Shown here in pieces: positions 53,392 through 64,000 of a stretch of DNA of 64,000 bases. The DNA comes from Agrocybe praecox (Eukaryota; Basidiomycota; Agaricomycetes; Agaricales; Agrocybaceae). Where the stretch lies: NCBI GenBank assembly GCA_964017145.1, contig OZ024846.1:124001-188000 (forward strand), read 5' to 3'. Positions within the stretch are counted from its first letter, which is position 1. Each line of letters starts with the position of its first letter. Both the position numbers and the translations under genes were made by a program. Under the pieces are notes generated by a model that saw only the letters and a list, made by a program, of their open reading frames with translations, searched no databases and was not told the DNA's origin.

Positions 53392-55655
53392 TTAACATCT
53401 TCTCACAATGCCTTGCCTCATCTCCTCTGCGCTGCACAAAAATTCCATATCAGCATGGTAATCGAACGACAGGAATAAAACGTGAAAAAAAGACGAAAGA
53501 ACTTACCGGTACTCGAACATAATCTGTACACCCACGAACAGACAAAAAGAGCACAAGACCATAAATCGGATGCCTTCCGCTGTACCAAAAAGTTGCGAAA
53601 AGAAGAATGCGACCCCTTCAGTTCCAACGACAAAACCGACAAGATTAGCTGCCATCATCATGAGGATGTTCAGCACGCCTCCAATGGCACACACATGCCT
53701 GTACCACCGGTATTGTCCATACTAAATTAGATAGAGTAAGTTATCAATACGGTCTGGCAGTAAGGAGAATTTCGTCGCACCTTTTTAGCAGGCAGCAACA
53801 AACTTGCAATGATTTCGGGGACTACAAATAAGCTCACAAGCCAACCCCAAGCAAGCAAGCGAAATGTGAGATCGTGCCACAAAGCGACGAAGGAGAAGAC
53901 CAAAACAGTGTTCACAAAAACACTTTTTGTTCCTCCCAATGGGACATATATGTACCTGCATTACCATTAACAGTGGCTACTACGAAAATACGGTGATAAT
54001 CGTACCGAATGATCCATAAATTATAACTTCTATGCCAACTCCTCCAAAACCCGAAAGTCGAATAGTTGTTCGCCATACATCGCACCATATTTTCAGGAGG
54101 GTCCACTCCGTCAAGGAGAGCCCACAGGCGGAAGAAACGCCATGGTATCAAGAGCTATGTAGATTCATAGGTTTCCGTCAAATGACAAGTGCCGTTGCGT
54201 GCATTGACATACCTTGAGCCACATGATAATTAGATTCCAGAATCCTATCATCGCAATTTCTGCGGGAGAGTCCCCCGTCCATGCTTTCCGGTCTTTGATC
54301 GCAACCATGTACATGAAATGTAAAACATATTCCATTGTTAGTAGGCAAACCACGAACCGAAGAGCATACATAAGTTTGAATCCTGTATTGATCCGCAGTG
54401 GTTGTTTATACTACGAAAAGTGAGTTTACAGAATGAACGATCGTCTAACTGACTTACCTGCCACATGAAGTCGTTGAACGTCATTATAGGACCAGCGATA
54501 TAAAGAGGAGGATAGAGGGTGTACGCGATGTAGTTTTGAATTGAATAGTCTGCTCTGCTGTGGTGAGTGGAGGTGCGTTCCTTTTCTGACAATTTGGAGA
54601 CGTCGGGTATTTTAACTTCCTTGCCCTGGGACCAGTGATAGTCCATGTTGAACGAAATAAGGCGAAGCATCGTGATGTTGAACATGACATGCCAACGTGG
54701 ATAAGCGCCCTCATACTCATCCTGAGACCATGAGTACCGAGACAGAGAGGAAAACGAAAGCGACTCACTAGGAAAGAAAGCCAGGGAAGGATATTCGCGA
54801 AGTGGTATCCGTGGTACATCTCGTTCGCGAACAACACCGCTCCGTTAAAGGTCCAAGCAAGGATAGGACCCAGTCTTGACCCACCAGAACCCTTGGCCAG
54901 CGCATAATTCATCGCGAGTATGACAAGAATTTTGAGAGAACTCGAGCCATGTAATGCCACGACCATGATCAAAGAGAGAACAACGTCAATATTCCTATTG
55001 AGACGTTTTGCGATGTATTTGAGAAAGAGATATCCAGCAGCAGCCTTGGATAGAATAGAAATGTTGTTGCGAAAAGAGCGATATTGTGCATCGCTGTTGT
55101 CCTAACCAAAATTGTTGGCGTAGCCAGAGGTAAAATGATTCAAACTCACTACTAAGCGACCGTGGAGCCAACCCGCCGACAACTTGCGAGAATATAATGC
55201 GTAGTTTGGATGTGAGGCTGCCGCAGTGTTAAAAGAATAGTGTTTCCCCAAGGCTTATTGAACTCACCTTGACTCAAAGATATGGGTATCCACGCCATTA
55301 GTGGGATAGCGAAAATAAAAACCAGATAATAAAAGTAGAACTCTCGAGTTCTCCATCGTGCTGGAGTACTTCGCTCAAAAGTCTCCCCCTTCCCCTCGTT
55401 CTCCTTGAAAGCGGACGGTATACAAACAGTCAACCGGGCAATCCCTGTTGCTGCTGGCACTGATTTTTCTGTGCCGTCCGGCGACATTGTGTTTATCGGA
55501 GGGTATCTCTGGGTATTTTGCAAAGCGTTTTCGGGGGAATGGAGAGGAAGAATACTATCATCGTTCATTCCGACGGGCATTGGGCGCCAAAGAGGAACAT
55601 CACTGTGGTAGTCAGAGTTAAGAGAATAACTTAAACCTGCCGTGATCGTTTGCAA
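53392..55655 (-). CDS. GUP1: GUP1-like MBOAT membrane protein
   Basis: A multi-exon minus-strand gene for a protein with many membrane spans. The start chosen is the first Met ([10 protein letters not shown]); in-frame Mets at 55568 and 55490 are alternatives. Read in order: a cytosolic N-terminus, [77 protein letters not shown] (typical of MBOAT), [41 protein letters not shown], and the active-site LWHDL. The end [13 protein letters not shown] matches the conserved Gup1 C-terminus. In yeast Gup1 remodels the lipid of GPI anchors in the ER; the same role is likely here. All exon joins examined keep frame. Confidence 0.9.
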
Positions 55656-56335
55656 CTGGTGACGTGACCTGACAAATCAAGACTTTGCACAAAATTGAAG
55701 CTCGTGGCCGACGCTCGTGGTCGGCAGTTCCGAGTTTTGGCTTATGCCTGATAGGTTAGGGCTTCGGTCCGCGATCCGCATTCCGCATTCTCACTGGTTC
55801 AGTCTTAAACAGCATCACGTAGCATCACGCCCGAATGCAGGATCGAAATGGAGCTACGTTGACCCCAACAAAGGCCGTTGCTTGATAGAGAACTTCCCTA
55901 TCAACCGCAGTATTGAGTATTGTCATTGCCCGAAAGTACTGGGAGCCAGAGCATTTTGGACTTGTATTCAGATGCGCTTGTTTGAATGGTGGTTTGTTTT
56001 GGACGCAACCTTGGGATACACTGCTCGAACCTTGGCATTATCTTGAGACTGCGTACGAACTGAGGGGGTCGTAGAGTCGAATAGGTCAACATACGCCTAT
56101 ATTTGGGATGATTTTGATGATATACTAAAACTACGGAGGGATATGCGAGTATCGGACAAGAAATTCATACGCGATAAAGGTCGTCTTTTCAATTTAGGAG
56201 AGGAATCGGACTTATTCAATAATACGACATGATACTTGTGCTACTTCTTCTTAAGTCTTTCCTCACGATGTGCTTCTTCGACTTGAAGACGGCAGAATAT
56301 ATAACCTGACACATGGCCTTTTTTACAGTAAGTAC
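55656..56335. other. intergenic, no gene seen
   Basis: Upstream of the GUP1-like gene, to the second solo LTR. Short frames only. Confidence 0.4.
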
Positions 56336-56790
56336 TGTAAGGTACGCACCTTGCCTACGCCCGAAACCGACACAAACACGCTATCTCGACGCGGAGCCAA
56401 CATTTCGGATCGAAGCCATTCCCCCTTTTCCTCTTTAGTTTATTTTCCTTTCTGCCAGCGAGGCACCCTTAAGGGTTCTCCGTCGCTTGTTTAATTAGTC
56501 TTAGAAAACTTCTTTTCGCCTAGATAAACCCCTCCTATTTTAATTTAATTCCAAATCTTGCCCCCTGAGTATCGTTACAAGTAGAATTACATATATATAC
56601 GTAGTCCTACTTGTCTTGTACTCCCCAGCAGAAGAAATGTACCTGCCATGCCCTCATTATTGATCTACGCTACGTACCACACCCACCCTTTCCATTCCTT
56701 ATCCATATCACCAAGAGGTTTAGAACCCCCGAGACGATTTCGCCTCGTCTCACCTCTTTCCCCGAGCTCACAACGGTTCACATCGTTTCA
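56336..56790 (+). mobile_element. solo LTR (copy 2)
   Basis: 455 bp, starting TGTAAGGTACGCACC and ending CACATCGTTTCA, flanked by GTAC on both sides (56332-56335 and 56791-56794). It is the same family as 15626-16090 and in the same orientation, with scattered substitutions and small indels. The two copies differ in target site, so they are independent insertions. Confidence 0.8.
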
Positions 56791-56794
56791 GTAC

Positions 56795-57422
56795 TAGTCC
56801 TTGATATAGAATGCCAGAGTACTGGACGAGAAGTTGAATCGAAATGCATTACACCGCGCGTATGCGGCGGCGTATCGCTCAAAGGCAAATTAAGAGCTTC
56901 CGTGATGCAATGACTCGTTACGTACGTAAGTGAAACGACCAGGTGTGCAATAGTGGCGCTTAGGGGACGTGGCTCAAAACCTTCAAGTGAAAAACTCCTC
57001 CCATACACCCCATATTAGTATTATCACTGCCTAAGAAGTGAATCGCTATGAGACTTTATCTGAAGACAGGAAGGAGGATACAGACCATACGCTTGCCCTT
57101 GAGCCTTTCAAATGTAGATATGCAGGCGCAATCAGGATCCGAGATTCACATTCATTCTCAATCGTAGCTTGGTTCGTAGCTTGGTTCATCTACAGCTTTG
57201 TATAAAGGAGTAGCATTGTGAAGATGAAGCAAACAGGCTCACTACACATTCAAATATTCTGGGTACGTTGCCTTCGGAATAGTCTTACATCACTTAAGCT
57301 ATCTAACTGGTTTTATTTTGCTCGTGAACAGTGGATATCTCTGCACTGACTTCTCTTGGCTAAGGTATGTCAGGGATATAACCGTCGGTTTCCGTATGGT
57401 TTTTACTCATTATTGTTTAGCA
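56795..57422. promoter_or_regulatory. upstream region of the astacin gene, with TATA box and 5' UTR introns
   Basis: TATAAAGG at 57201-57208 lies 215 bp before the ATG. Between them two likely introns are visible: GTACGTTG...GTGAACAG (about 57262-57330) and GTATGTCA...TTGTTTAG (about 57365-57420), the latter ending three bases before the start codon region. Confidence 0.45.
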
Positions 57423-58483
57423 ATGTTTCTCCAGTCTAAACGTTTGTATCTGGCGCTCATCATCAGCGCTGCGGCTTATGTATCTGCTGTACCCACCGAT
57501 ACTTCCGATGCCGCCTCTGCCATGTACGCAAATTCGGCGACACATACTCTCCAGATTAAAGACGAGCATTATGGCGTTCGAAATGTCAGCTACTGGGTCA
57601 CTGAAGATGACAATGCAGTGATCGACGGTGATGTTCTCTACCCAGGAAAGGTCAATAATCTCCTTGCTCACGCATACACCGGCGAAGAGGATTCTTCCAT
57701 CAATCCTCGTGCTTTCTCTAATTTTCGTGGCCCAAACACATGGCCAAACTCGACTGTCGTTTACAAGTTCTACAGCGACGTTGTGGAGACTCAAATTGGG
57801 ACCATCGTCAACAACTCTTTAAATGCATGGAAGACTCGAGCTCCCTATCTGAACTTCGTCCGCCTTGCAAACGCAAATACATCTGTAAAAGGTGTCCTCA
57901 CAATTACTGCAAACCCTTGTGCGGGATGTAACGCAAATGCCGGATACTATGGAGGCCGGTATGCATTACATATGAACCTACAACGATCCTGCGGCTCTTC
58001 CAAAGGTGGTTGTGGTGTTGCCGAGGCAACACACGAATTTGGCCACGTTTTGGGTTAGTATTCCAGCTTTCTAAATAATTCGCAGTACAAACCAAAATGA
58101 TTCAACATCTTCTCCCTTTCAATACAGGTCTTCATCACGAGCATAAGAGACCCGACAGAGAAGATATCGTTCATTACAACTGTGAGAACCTCGATCCACA
58201 ATGCAGCAATATGCCGGCAGGCGCAACTTGCTGCGGTGGCTTTCCAACTGGGTGCTGCAAGCAGAAGCACAACTTTGATATCCAAACAGGATCGGATTAC
58301 TCTGGCCCATATGATATAACCTCCATAATGCAATACCGGGCGGACGCATTCGCTAAACGAGGAACGTTGACACTGACTCCAGCGGCCCCTGGCATAGTCG
58401 TTCCGTCAAAGAATGGTCAGACGATATCGAACCTAGATGTAGGTCGCATCTGCAAGATGTACGGCACCGCAGGTACCTGCTAG
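57423..58483 (+). CDS. secreted astacin-like zinc metalloprotease
   Basis: Two exons (57423-58053 and 58128-58483) join exactly to 328 residues. Residues 1-21 are a signal peptide (MFLQSKRLYLALIISAAAYVS). A pro-region follows to about residue 100. The catalytic domain holds the zinc motif HEFGHVLGLHHE, with H204, E205, H208 and H214; the intron splits the Gly at 211. Later SIMQY supplies the Met-turn. This is the HExxHxxGxxHE plus Met-turn layout of the astacin/metzincin family (M12A). A Cys-rich loop (ATCCGGFPTGCCKQ) and a C-terminal Cys suggest disulfides. The protein ends NLDVGRICKMYGTAGTC. It is a secreted endoprotease, probably activated by removal of the pro-region. An upstream in-frame Met at 57318 lies before a likely intron and is not preferred. 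Confidence 0.9.
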
Positions 58484-59305
58484 GCCTTACGCGTCCGTCC
58501 CAACCGATTTTTCTTCGGTGCGATTTATCCAAATCCTTCCTCTTTCTCAGTTTTATGCGAAGCTCCGAACTTCATTTTCTACTCTTTCTATCGATGTAAA
58601 GTCTTGATAGCAATAAATAAATAAAAACATTTTGAGGTATATCGTCGACTTAAAACACAACTTTCGAAATGAAATATTGACGTCTGATGGTGCATATTTT
58701 TACTTCAAGGAGGGGGCGGGCCGACAACCGAATTCCGAACGAAGCCGAAAAATAACCGAAAAAGGAAAGCGCAACTTATTGAACCTCCTTAAACCCTAGT
58801 AACGACGGCATACCGCAGTCTGGAGAAAATTCTGAAGCTTCTGCTCATCTAATATCTATGCACCATTTTTTGTTTCCAATACCTTCGAATCTCGCATGAT
58901 GCTCCCAGTCATCCCGCGGTCAAAACTCTGACCAACAGGTTCACCCAAAGTTCACCTTCGTTACGTACTGTGGCCCCAAAGATACATGGGCACTGGCAGT
59001 CCTAGTCAACCTCAGACGACACGTCTTTCTCTGTGCTAGTCACCCAGAAACTCACCAAATCTAACACAACTGCGCTCTCGATCCTAGACTTTGAAAGACA
59101 TGATCCATGTCACGATTTCACTTGACTTGATTTTCCCACTATGACGATAACATCAACGACGATTCTATTCTCACATGCACAACCAGGTGCGGACCAGAGT
59201 CTGCTTCTACACTGATAATACATACTATTAATAACTGGGGGCAACATCCATTCTAACTACTACCACCACGACAATAGCACCAACCACGACTTGAAAGGGA
59301 CAAAG
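58484..59305. other. intergenic, no gene seen
   Basis: AATAAATAAATAAAAA near 58612 is a good polyadenylation signal for the astacin gene. The rest is the leader of the SH3 gene. Confidence 0.45.
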
Positions 59306-60224
59306 ATGACACCCGAGGATCCACAAGCCGCAGCTCTTCTCGCTCATGTTGTCTCTCAAATCGAGCAAAACGTTAATTTCCTGGCCTCACAGAATTATAT
59401 TTCCCATTCCGATGTATCAGCCATCATGAACAAGCTTCCAATCGTCGACGGTGCCACTACCCAAAGAACCGGAGGCAGGGGTACATTGAATTCTAGGATC
59501 TCTGCTTTTATGGGTCGCGCCCCGGCGCCCATCATGCCACCTAGGGCTGTACCCACCTCGTCATCACTTCCCCAAGCAAAGGCGCTTTGGGCATACAAGG
59601 GAGATGTCAGTGTCATTCCTTGTTGATCGTGTCATGCTATATCAACTCGAGTTTCGTTTTAACTCACCATATATCCACCCTTTCGCGAATATAGGATGGA
59701 GATGATTTATCATTCGAAGCTGGAGATATCGTAGAGATTGTAGAGGAGACGAATGCTGACTGGTGGATGGGAAGGGTAAATGGAAAGCAAGGTCTTTTCC
59801 CCTCGACTTATGTCAAAGCAATCGCGCCGCCTATAGTGCCTACTGCTTCCCTCGATAACTCAGCTCCGACTACAGCGTACAAACCATACCGGGCAGCGCA
59901 TCATGGTACCAACATGCCCCCACCCCCAGGGCAGGGCACCAACACCATCGGATTGCAAGAGAAGCCAGGGACCGAGGCAAAGAAAGATAAGTATGCTGCA
60001 TACAAGAACACTGTAAGCTCACATATCTCTTACCCAATGATTTAAATCTGATGACTCGAATTCATTCCTACCTGATTGTAGCTTGGTCATTCTGCTGCTG
60101 CAGGTCTTGGTGGCGGTGCTGGTAAGCCATCCATCCAACCCGAAAAAATCGAGCATCGACTCACGCTGTCATTCTAATCTTAGGATTTGCACTCGGCAGT
60201 GGACTTGTTCGCAAGATTTTGTGA
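59306..60224 (+). CDS. SH3-domain protein (Lsb1/Pin3-like)
   Basis: Four exons (59306-59605, 59695-60012, 60082-60121, 60184-60224) give 232 residues exactly. The N-terminus MTPEDPQAAALLAHVVSQIE is helical. A single SH3 domain spans about 92-148: ALWAYKGD, DGDDLSFEAGDIVEIVEE, DWWMGRVNGKQGLFPSTYV, with the ALYDY-type start, the WW pair and the Pro-Ser-x-Tyr binding residues. A Pro-rich stretch (NMPPPPGQG) follows. The end is GHSAAAGLGGGAGFALGSGLVRKIL, a small Gly/Ala patch seen in fungal relatives. Such proteins bind the WASP homologue Las17 and regulate actin assembly at endocytic sites; partner here is inferred. The last two exons are very short (40 and 41 nt) but phase-correct. Confidence 0.8.
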
Positions 60225-60930
60225 TTTTCCGTGTGGCTATGTTTGGAAGAATATCAATATCCATATGGCAACATGGTAACTGCTCACCTGTGTCTTTTAT
60301 ACGCTGCAAGACCAGTTATCTATGTTATTATGACTATTATCCCCGTCTAGTTGCGACGCGCAAAGACCGTTTGAAAGTCGTGGTGCAATGGTACTCCCGC
60401 GAGCCATGTCGGTGGAATAGGTTGTTAAGACCGTCATATGACTACCCGTAAGTAACCTGACTCTGAGAACACACTCGAGGTGCGATTGGGTAAAGGTTCA
60501 TTGATTCACGTTTATTTCGTCCTTCAAGTTCTCAAACATGGTTTGGGATAGCATCTGTAATTAGTAACAGAGGTGAGTATCAGCCAGACGAGTATTTTTA
60601 AGAGCAGCGCCCAGACCCTAATTGGGGAGGGGGCGTGAAGACCGTCGTGATGCAGTGTTGTGTTGCAGGAGGTCTGATCATCTTCAACAGGTGCAGGAAA
60701 TGTGTGTATCTTGGAATCCTTGATAACCGCATCAAAATCTGGGGCACAATTTGGATATCAGGAACACTAGAAACTAATAGGCCGTCCGCATGGGTTTATA
60801 ATCGTTAGGATACTTATAAAACGGACTTGCTCAAGAGAAGATCTTGTTGTACCCCTTGCAAGACTCACCCTCAACGACGACGACAGGAAGATATTGGTCA
60901 TTCGATGGTACTGGGGCGTTCAGCATCAAC
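60225..60930. other. intergenic, no gene seen
   Basis: 3' UTR of the SH3 gene and promoter of the next. Short frames only. Confidence 0.4.
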
Positions 60931-62209
60931 ATGAATGCTATCATCATATATATCCTGCTTATGGGTGGGTTTTTGTTATCTGATGCTCCCATATTTTCAA
61001 TTTCACACTTATACTAGGCGTATACACCACAATTTATTTCCAGACGGATTTTTTATATCGTATGTCCGAGCTTCCTGCTATCCCATCTGCACGCTGTCAG
61101 AGTTAAATGAAGTCATTTTTAACATCTTCTATGCAAACCAGTGACGAAATGACTTTTCATGTGGTAGTCTTCTCGGCAATCACAACATTATATATCTTCT
61201 GTATCGGAAATTTGTGCTTACAGTGGTGCTTTGTAAGTAATGGGCGAGTAGTGGAAATAAAAATTACGCAGTCCTCCGTGCTTCCCCCTTCAGTATCACT
61301 GCCATCACCCTCGCAATCAACAGGTTTCATGCTAATGAGCTCCCCAGCTCCTTCCTTGGAGAATAGCATTGGAGTCATGGAGATCGTGCAACACTTGGGC
61401 GGTGGAAAGGCGTCTCTCTTCACTGCATGGGGGCATTGGGTCAACATATTTCTAGTTTACAGCGAGTTTATCATCGCTGATGGACTTTTGGCATGTCATT
61501 TGCTAAGCTGTCTTAACGATCCGATGGCTAACAGTTTACTCAACTACAACAATATCTTCATGGTTTTAGGTTTGGCGATGCTGGAAAGTTCAAGATTCTC
61601 GCCGCCTGCTCACTCCATTGTTCATTTATTTTATTTTACAGAAATTGGTGAATAGATTTTCAGTGTCAATCATATTGACAGGCATCTAATATATGTATAT
61701 GTCTCCCCCAACAGGTCTTTACATTACCTCAATGGTAGTTGAAGGACTTCTCTTACTATATAGAGGGGGCATATCAGTGGGAACTGAGAACCTAGCCGAC
61801 ATAGAAAGCGCATTCACATTCATTTTGAGCGCGACTAGTTTATTCGCCTCATTTCCCATCGCTCACCGCATATACACATTCACAAAGCACAGAGATGAAG
61901 GTAATACCAAGTCCAGCGGGAGATATACGCCAATAGTCGAGATCATAATCCAATCGGTCATCGTTTATTCACTTTCGCTAATCGTCCTCGGGGTCAGTGG
62001 GACGTTTAACACAACAACAAACCTATTCGCACAAAATATGATGGCATATATGACAACAATAACAGCAATAATTGCTGTACGTGACTCGTTCTCTCTTAAT
62101 GTCCCGGAATAGTTATTGAACATTTTACTAGGGTCTTGCGCCAACAATTATGGTTGCAAGGACCATGTTTTCCTCCGCATCCCATAATATGTACATCTGC
62201 AGTACATGA
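60931..62209 (+). CDS. fungal multi-pass (seven-TM-like) membrane protein
   Basis: Starts MNAIIIYILLMG at 60931, then an exon VYTTIYFQT after an intron ending ACTAG. Further exons give VVVFSAITTLYIFCIGNLCLQWCF, WVNIFLVYSEFIIADGLLAC, GLYITSMVVEGLLLLYRGG, ESAFTFILSATSLFASFPI and IVEIIIQSVIVYSLSLIVLGV, and after a last intron (about 62078-62132) GLAPTIMVARTMFSS to TGA at 62207. If that intron is not removed the frame stops at 62112. The order of spans and the ADGLLxC/GLAPTxMVAR motifs match a large expanded family of Agaricomycete membrane proteins whose function is unknown to me. The middle (about 61276-61360) has an unusual Ser/Pro-rich segment, so that exon boundary may be wrong. Confidence 0.65.
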
Positions 62210-64000
62210 AAATCAAAGGTCCATTCAATTCAGGCAACCAACGGTGTACTCGGACAGTCGGACTCCCACGTGCCGACAGATTTAAATTTTGAAGAAGATT
62301 AGGGCGCCGATTATGCGATCGGTTTAACAGGCATCCCACTATATCATTTATTTATTTTTCGAGCGCCTAGCGCCTAGCCTCAGTAGGCGCCCTTGTTGTT
62401 CAGAACACACGCCTTCTCGTATAGCGGCATGGCCGCGATGCCGTTCACCCATCGGAGGTAAAGGTTAAAGCCCAGTGAAAATCGGTTCTGAGCTGGTCCG
62501 ATTTGGTCTGGGTAATCCGATACCTCATGCTCTTTCAGACAGACTCATACCGAGTCGGTCACTTTTATCCCATTTCTGAGGATATCCGAATCACTTTTTT
62601 CAATCTGATCAACAAAATCTGCGCCCTTCTGGCTCATTCTGTTACTGTCTGGTAGTTTATGTATCTATATGTATCTGATACCAATGTCTCGTATGGCCTA
62701 TATAAATCATTTATTCCAGTTATGATAGTAGATACACTTTGAGCGAGGCATATACGTCTATATACATTTATGGGAACTTTAAATTGCCTTGCAGGTCGGC
62801 CCTGTAATGGAGAAAATAATACTAAGTCCCGTACCTGCAAGGTTAAATTCCGGATATCCGTACCTTGATTAATGGGCGTACATACTCTGGGAGCCCCGTT
62901 AAGAACTGCAAATTGTACATTAAAAACATATTCACGGCAATAAATTTGAAGAATACCATCAAGTCATATCGCATATGGCCTAAATCAGGCGCATACATGT
63001 CCTAAAAGAAGGAATGTGCGAACCTAGAATAAATTTTGGGCGCATATATCAAGTTTAAACAAAAATACGTACCTCGAAAGCACGTAAAATGTTATGCGCT
63101 CCGTTTTCGACGCATATATGCGCTGCAGTAAGGCCAAATAGGTTGATATGATACAAGCGACGTCAATAGGAATAGATTTATAACACAGAAATCGTACTCA
63201 CCAGCTAAAACAACGGTGCTCTCTCTTCATAGGGCACAGATCGGAATTACACTGCGGATTTGCACTGCCGGGCTATGTCAGGAACTTGTCGTTTGCCCTA
63301 GTGATGCCAGCGTAGAACTCTCTTACGATGAGCCAGCTATGTTTTCACTTGTTCTCCTCGAGCAATGGCGCAGACTCGGTGGTGGTGGTAAGGAAGAAAG
63401 GTGGGTAAACAATGCGGACACTCACTGTGACAATAAAAACCCGTTTGCGTAACGCAAAGGAAAAAGGAACATCTGTCACCGTCAGTCCTACTCTCGTCGA
63501 GACTTTGAATTTTCTAAAAAATTTGTGTTGAGCTTCTTTTTGGTTCTTCGCGTCTATAAATAATTCTGGTCGATGAGTCGTTCGGTGATATCTGAGGTTA
63601 CTCGGAGAGTAGCGGATATACCCGGTACATGCCATATATCTGGCTCAGAACCGGACATGCTCAGAACCGGTTTTCACTGGGGTTAAAGGCCGAGTTCTAA
63701 AACGGGAACTGTCATTCATCAGGGGTTTGGAACATGATGATTATGACTCATATTTGTGTTCTGTCATTATCTCTATACAAAATGGACCAGCTGACTCTCC
63801 GAAAGTTTGATTGCGCAGATTGTAGATTGATATTTATGAGTTTCAATAGGAATGACATTTACATCAGGAGGAATAATTGCGTATATAATTGAAGACTGTT
63901 TCAATAGAAGATTGCAATATCGTACACCCGCTTTTTGCCCTGCTCTAAAATGACGGTCGGAAGATACATTGTTTTTGAAAACATTGGTCTATTTGGAATC
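62210..64000. other. intergenic to the window end, with palindromic motifs
   Basis: No coding frame recognised. Contains GCGCCTAGCGCCTAGCC...AGGCGCC (62362-62390), GCGCATATAT (63040) and CGCATATATGCGC (63111-63123), the last preceded by TTCGA as in the HMG-box intron 2. A doubled CTCAGAACCGG lies near 63644-63670. Confidence 0.4.

Noticed and set aside
57318..57422. Upstream Met for the astacin-like protease
   Set aside because: A likely 5' UTR intron (GTATGT...TTGTTTAG) lies between it and the signal peptide; the Met at 57423 starts a normal signal peptide.

Overview
The window is nuclear DNA from a basidiomycete fungus, almost certainly an Agaricomycete (mushroom-forming) species. Protein genes are cut by many short introns (mostly 45-70 nt, GT...AG), and the gene set is typical of that group: a macrophage-activating-glycoprotein-like GPI protein, a chitin deacetylase (CE4), an astacin-type metalloprotease, an F-box protein, a Gal80-like oxidoreductase, a GUP1-type MBOAT protein, a seven-TM-like fungal membrane protein and a family of clan-CYP64-like P450s. 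All exon chains were read by eye from the sequence; no search was run.

Layout. 1-7.3 kb: end of an unrecognised gene, a secreted GPI protein and an HMG-box chromatin protein that diverge from one promoter region, a P450 fragment, and a secreted protein of unknown function. 8.6-23.1 kb: a P450 birth-and-death zone with one intact gene (19350-21431, +), three degraded copies, a small secreted Cys-containing protein (17632-18086), a solo LTR (15626-16090) and a 370-bp MITE that landed inside one dead P450. 23.3-24.3 kb: a tRNA-Ser(UGA) with an intron, and a dual-specificity-phosphatase-like protein whose signature loop is broken. 25.2-33.4 kb: a nested mobile-element block. A long-terminal-inverted-repeat element with a 9-bp target duplication carries inside its left arm a complete, apparently very young LTR retrotransposon (25338-30904) that encodes only a Gag-type protein of 1151 aa. 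34.1-36.1 kb: two tandem small Cys-rich GPI-type proteins. 37.2-38.4 kb: a multi-pass membrane protein. 38.7-40.8 kb: a second intact P450 (-).

42-64 kb is a more ordinary gene region: chitin deacetylase, a truncated Gal80-like relic, a conserved Ser/Pro-rich protein, an F-box protein, the intact Gal80-like gene, a GST pseudogene, GUP1-like MBOAT, a second solo LTR (56336-56790), astacin protease, an SH3 protein and a seven-TM-like protein. Apart from the P450 family I see no sign that these genes form one pathway. The secreted enzymes and small secreted proteins suggest cell-wall remodelling and interaction with the environment, but that is inference.

The observations most worth checking are the Gag-only LTR element with three related C-terminal modules, the palindrome-rich TIR element that hosts it (its other arm preserves the empty site), the exact loss of one intron in a dead P450 copy, the two solo LTRs with perfect 4-bp duplications, and a palindromic motif repeated in all three introns of the HMG-box gene.
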